From assembly GCF_900696085.1 (NCBI RefSeq), contig NZ_CAADFC020000012.1, positions 1 to 64,000 of the forward strand: DNA of 64,000 nucleotides. The letters are read 5' to 3'. Shown here piece after piece: positions 61,205 through 64,000 of the stretch. Numbering within the stretch: position 1 is the first letter of the stretch; every line of letters begins with the position of its first letter. The position numbers and the translations under genes were made by a program. The notes beneath the pieces were generated by a model. It was given only the letters and a program-made list of their open reading frames with translations, was not told the origin of the DNA and did no database searches. This DNA comes from Bradyrhizobium ivorense (lineage in GTDB: Bacteria > Pseudomonadota > Alphaproteobacteria > Rhizobiales > Xanthobacteraceae).

Positions 61205-61870
61205 ATGGCCGGAAAAACGCTCTCGGTCGTGCCGACCATCGATCCCACCGCATCGGTGCGCGAGAGCAAGCTCGGCAAATATACCGAGGTCGGCGCACGA
61301 ACCATGCTGCTCGAAGTCAGCATGGACGACTATTCCTATGTCGTGAACGACAGCCAGATCACCTACACGTCGATCGGAAAATTCTGCTCGATCGCGGCGA
61401 TGACCCGGATCAATCCAGGCAATCATCCGATGCATCGCGCGACGCAGGCGCATTTCACCTACCGCGCCAGCGCGTATTTTCCCGGCGAGAGCGACGACAC
61501 CGAGTTCTTCAACTGGCGACGTGCGCATCACGTGCATATCGGCCATGACGTCTGGATCGGGCATGGTGCGATCCTGCTGCCGGGCCGTAATGTCGGAACC
61601 GGCGCAGTGATTGCCGCCGGCGCAATCGTGACCAAGGACGTGCCGGCTTATACTATCGTCGGGGGCAATCCGGCGCGGCCGATCAAGCGCCGCTTCCCCG
61701 AAGCGATCGCGGAGCGACTGACTGCGCTGGGGTGGTGGGACTGGGACCATGAGACGCTTCGCCGCGCCCTGCCCGATTTCCGCAAGCTTTCGGTGGAACA
61801 GTTTTTGGACAGGTACGAGGCCGAGGGCGCAGCCCAATCACACAACAAACAGCGGAGTGCCGCATCGTGA
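61205..61870 (+). CDS. Hexapeptide-repeat acetyltransferase of phosphonate loci
   Basis: A 221-residue left-handed beta-helix acyltransferase of the kind found in phn clusters. The repeated VIVGGNPARPIKRRFP-type C-terminal motif (as NPARPIKRRFPEAI) and IGHDVWIGHGAILLPG hexapeptides are clear; the N-terminus lacks a signal peptide. It probably acetylates an aminoalkylphosphonate or a related amine, replacing PhnO, but its true substrate is not evident. First gene of the rightward operon, downstream of the Pho-like repeats; its stop overlaps the next start (GTGA). Confidence 0.85.
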   Translation: MAGKTLSVVPTIDPTASVRESKLGKYTEVGARTMLLEVSMDDYSYVVNDSQITYTSIGKFCSIAAMTRINPGNHPMHRATQAHFTYRASAYFPGESDDTEFFNWRRAHHVHIGHDVWIGHGAILLPGRNVGTGAVIAAGAIVTKDVPAYTIVGGNPARPIKRRFPEAIAERLTALGWWDWDHETLRRALPDFRKLSVEQFLDRYEAEGAAQSHNKQRSAAS

Positions 61871-63039
61871 CTGACATTTTCATCGCAGGCGGACGCACGC
61901 TGGTTGACGGCGCCTTGGTCGAGACCTCGCTGCGGACCGCGGGTCTTGATATCGCTGCGCTCGATGCCGAGCAGGGCCGCGCCGCGCTGCATCTCGATGC
62001 GAGTGGGCTCTTGGTGCTGCCCGGCATCGTCGACCTGCACGGCGATGCCTTCGAGCGCCAGATGATGCCGCGACCCGGCGTCGACTTTCCGACCGACGTC
62101 GCGCTGATCGACAGCGACCGCCAGGTGATCGCCAACGGCATCACCACCGTGTTCCACGGCACGACCTGGTCGTGGGAGCCCGGCCTGCGCAGCGCCGAGA
62201 ACGCACGAAAGCTGCTCGATGCGATCGAGGCGCTGCGGCCGCAGCTCGCCGCCGACACGCGCTTCCATCTGCGTCACGAGACCCACAATCTCAAGGCCGA
62301 GGCCGAGATCATTCAATGGCTGCGCGAAGGCCGCATCGACCTGTTCGCCTTCAACGACCACAGCAACGTCAAGCCAAAAAAGCGCAACCAGTCGGCCGAA
62401 CGCGCCGGGCTTTCGCTCGAGGCGTTCAACGAGCTGATCGATCAGGTCGTTGCGCGCCGCCCCGAGGTGCCGGCCTCGATCGCACGGCTCGCGTCTGCTG
62501 CGCGCGACGCCAGTGTGCGCATGCTCTCGCATGACGACAACAGCCCGGCGATGCGCCAGGAGTTTCGCGCGCTCGGCGCCACGGTCGCCGAATTCCCGGT
62601 CAACGAGGAGACCGCGCGGGACGCCGCCGCAGCCGGCGACTTCATCGTGTTCGGCGCGCCCAACGTGGTGCGCGGCGGCAGCCACACCGGCTGGACCAAG
62701 GCATCCGACATGATCGCAAAAGGCCTCTGCTCGGTGCTGGCATCGGATTACTATTATCCGGCGCAGCTGCTCGCCGCATTCCGCCTCGCCGCCGACGGCA
62801 TCCTGCCGCTGGCAAAAGCCTGGGACCTGATCTCGGCGGGACCGGCGCGCGCCGCCGGCCTCGAGGACCGCGGCGTGCTGGCCGCGGGCCGCCGTGCCGA
62901 CATCATCATCGTCGACGACAAGCTGCCGCTGCGGCCGCGCGTCGTCGCCGTGATCGCCGCCGGACGGCTGGTGCACCTGACGGATGCGAGCTGCCTGGTT
63001 CATTCGCTCGCGCCGCGCAAGACGGTTGCGGCGGCGTAG
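61867..63039 (+). CDS. phnM: Second PhnM-type RPnTP diphosphatase
   Basis: A 390-residue amidohydrolase related to the phnM product at 50423-51577, sharing the HxD-type opening (GIVDLHGDAFERQ versus GLIELHTDHLEMH) and the SHDD motif (MLSHDDNS). The GTG start at 61867 overlaps the acetyltransferase stop. Being in a separate operon, it may act on another substrate or boost PhnM activity. Metal-binding residues are intact. Confidence 0.88.
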   Translation: MTDIFIAGGRTLVDGALVETSLRTAGLDIAALDAEQGRAALHLDASGLLVLPGIVDLHGDAFERQMMPRPGVDFPTDVALIDSDRQVIANGITTVFHGTTWSWEPGLRSAENARKLLDAIEALRPQLAADTRFHLRHETHNLKAEAEIIQWLREGRIDLFAFNDHSNVKPKKRNQSAERAGLSLEAFNELIDQVVARRPEVPASIARLASAARDASVRMLSHDDNSPAMRQEFRALGATVAEFPVNEETARDAAAAGDFIVFGAPNVVRGGSHTGWTKASDMIAKGLCSVLASDYYYPAQLLAAFRLAADGILPLAKAWDLISAGPARAAGLEDRGVLAAGRRADIIIVDDKLPLRPRVVAVIAAGRLVHLTDASCLVHSLAPRKTVAAA

Positions 63040-63054
63040 GGTCATTCTGCGGTC

Positions 63055-63744
63055 ATGGCCAATCACCCGCGTTACGCGATCTACTATGCGCCGGCACAGG
63101 ACAGCGTGCTGCACCGTTTCGGTTCGGCGATGCTCGGCTACGATGCCGTTGATGGTGCCGACCTGCCGTTTCCCGGCGGTGTCGCCGCCGACTGGCGCGA
63201 GCTGACAGAAGACCCGCGCAAATACGGCTTTCACGCCACGCTGAAGGCGCCAATCTCGCTCGCCGACGGCAAGGATGAAGCCGAGCTCGTGGCGGCTTGC
63301 GCCGCCTTCGCCGGCCGCGCGCGGCGGATTCCGGTGATCGAGCCGGTGGTCGATGCGATCAGCGGCTTCATCGCGGTGATCCCGGCCAGGCGCTCGGAGG
63401 AGCTGCAGCAGTTCGCCGCCGACTGCGTCACCGAGTTCGACGGCTTCCGCGCGCCGCTGACGGCGGAGGATCGTGCGCGTCGCAACCCGGCAAAACTCAC
63501 CGCGCGGCAGTGCGAGCATCTCGATCGCTGGGGCTATCCCTATGTGATGGAGGAATTCCGCTTCCACATGACGCTGACCGGACGTCTCAGCGACACGCGG
63601 CGCGGCCCGATCGTTACGTGGCTGCGCGAGCGGTTTGCCGCGATCGGGCTCACCACGCTCGCGGTCGACCGCATCGCGCTGTTCAGGCAGGCCGATGCCG
63701 CGTCGCGCTTCCGGATCATCGGCAGCTGGCCGCTGCGCGCGTAG
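63055..63744 (+). CDS. DUF1045 protein, predicted 2H phosphoesterase of phosphonate loci
   Basis: A 229-residue protein with the two HxT/S motifs of 2H phosphoesterases: FHATLKAP at about 62-69 and FHMTLTG at about 169-175. 2H enzymes open cyclic phosphates. PhnP, which opens the cyclic ribose phosphate in the classical pathway, is absent from this cluster, so this protein could replace it. That is inference from motif and context. It starts 15 bp after phnM. Confidence 0.82.
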   Translation: MANHPRYAIYYAPAQDSVLHRFGSAMLGYDAVDGADLPFPGGVAADWRELTEDPRKYGFHATLKAPISLADGKDEAELVAACAAFAGRARRIPVIEPVVDAISGFIAVIPARRSEELQQFAADCVTEFDGFRAPLTAEDRARRNPAKLTARQCEHLDRWGYPYVMEEFRFHMTLTGRLSDTRRGPIVTWLRERFAAIGLTTLAVDRIALFRQADAASRFRIIGSWPLRA

Positions 63745-63751
63745 CGCCCCG

Positions 63752-64000
63752 CTACTCGTCCGGCCGGGTCCGGGCGATGATCTCGGCGGCGCCCTTGTCG
63801 AGCAGCTCCATGCCGACGGCGCGGCCGAGTTCGCGCGGCCGATCCGCCGGTCCCCGCCTGACCACCTCGATAAAGCCGGCGCCGGCCTCGTCGAGCACCG
63901 AGGCGCGCAGTGTCATCTCACCTCCGGCGAGCGTGGCATGGCCGGCGATCGGCGAATTGCAGTGGCCGTTGAGCACCCACAGCACCTCGCGCTCGGCCTC
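63752..64000 (-). CDS. hemC: Hydroxymethylbilane synthase (porphobilinogen deaminase), C-terminal part
   Basis: The 82 codons at the window's end encode the C-terminal domain of HemC, which joins four porphobilinogens in heme and cobalamin synthesis. The cofactor-anchoring cysteine is in VLNGHCNSPIAGHATL, and LGRAVGMELLDKGAAEII closes the protein. The rest lies beyond the window. It is convergent with the DUF1045 gene, 7 bp apart. Confidence 0.9.
   Translation of the reverse strand, partial: EAEREVLWVLNGHCNSPIAGHATLAGGEMTLRASVLDEAGAGFIEVVRRGPADRPRELGRAVGMELLDKGAAEIIARTRPDE

Noticed and set aside
1..64000. tRNA genes, rRNA genes, CRISPR arrays and prophage
   Set aside because: No cloverleaf with a GGTTCGAATCC-like arm, no repeat-spacer array and no phage structural genes were seen; reading by eye may miss a degenerate tRNA.

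Overview
The window looks like a chromosomal stretch of a high-GC alphaproteobacterium of the Bradyrhizobium/Rhodopseudomonas group. This rests on the sequence character of HrcA, GrpE, RibBA and the phn genes, on gene order, and on many short palindromic repeats of the kind scattered through such genomes. No tRNA, rRNA, CRISPR array or prophage was seen. Apart from one insertion sequence (two copies), this is mostly core and metabolic sequence.

Layout. 1-10.35 kb: an 8.8-kb segment lies between two inverted copies of an IS5/IS427-type element; the first copy is cut by the window edge. The segment carries a leftward run rph-rdgB-hemW-(PLP enzyme)-(HExxH protein), a rightward hrcA-grpE pair, and a leftward trio nicotinamidase-like/AraC/VOC. 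10.35-19.1 kb: adenylate/guanylate cyclase, aroC, a histidine phosphatase, an ECF sigma factor with its anti-sigma factor, a CbpA-type J-protein, a lipoprotein, pdxH, an SDR and a small CxxC protein. 19.3-34.6 kb: corA, L,D-transpeptidase, extensin-like protein, acyl-CoA synthetase, DUF1499 protein, metallo-beta-lactamase-fold hydrolase, glutaryl-CoA dehydrogenase, ribBA, CPA2 antiporter, DUF3124 protein, aminotransferase, Tat-exported amidohydrolase and a His-rich secreted peptide. 34.6-49.1 kb: PhoD-like phosphatase, a fused indolepyruvate ferredoxin oxidoreductase, a three-gene dehydratase/CMD/SDR operon, a small unknown gene, and an RND efflux operon with a divergent TetR regulator.

49.2-63.7 kb is a phosphonate island. 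The C-P lyase operon phnGHIJKLMN plus a flavin-nucleotide-type (PPOX) protein runs leftward from a shared control region with phnF. The transporter phnCDE1E2 also runs leftward. A second rightward operon holds a hexapeptide acetyltransferase, a second phnM and a DUF1045 2H-phosphoesterase. A near-perfect inverted repeat (probable PhnF operator) and a Pho-box-like direct repeat sit ahead of phnG. A triple, 11-bp-spaced Pho-like repeat sits ahead of the acetyltransferase operon. Together this suggests import of phosphonate (PhnCDE), activation and C-P bond cleavage (PhnGHIJKLM), recycling of the ribosyl phosphate products (PhnN and perhaps DUF1045), and control by phosphate starvation and a GntR-type repressor. 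The 3' end of hemC closes the window.

The least explained items are the translationally coupled PLP-enzyme/HExxH pair (742-2681), the PPOX protein coupled to phnN, the nicotinamidase with a Tat-like leader, and several small proteins and palindromes.
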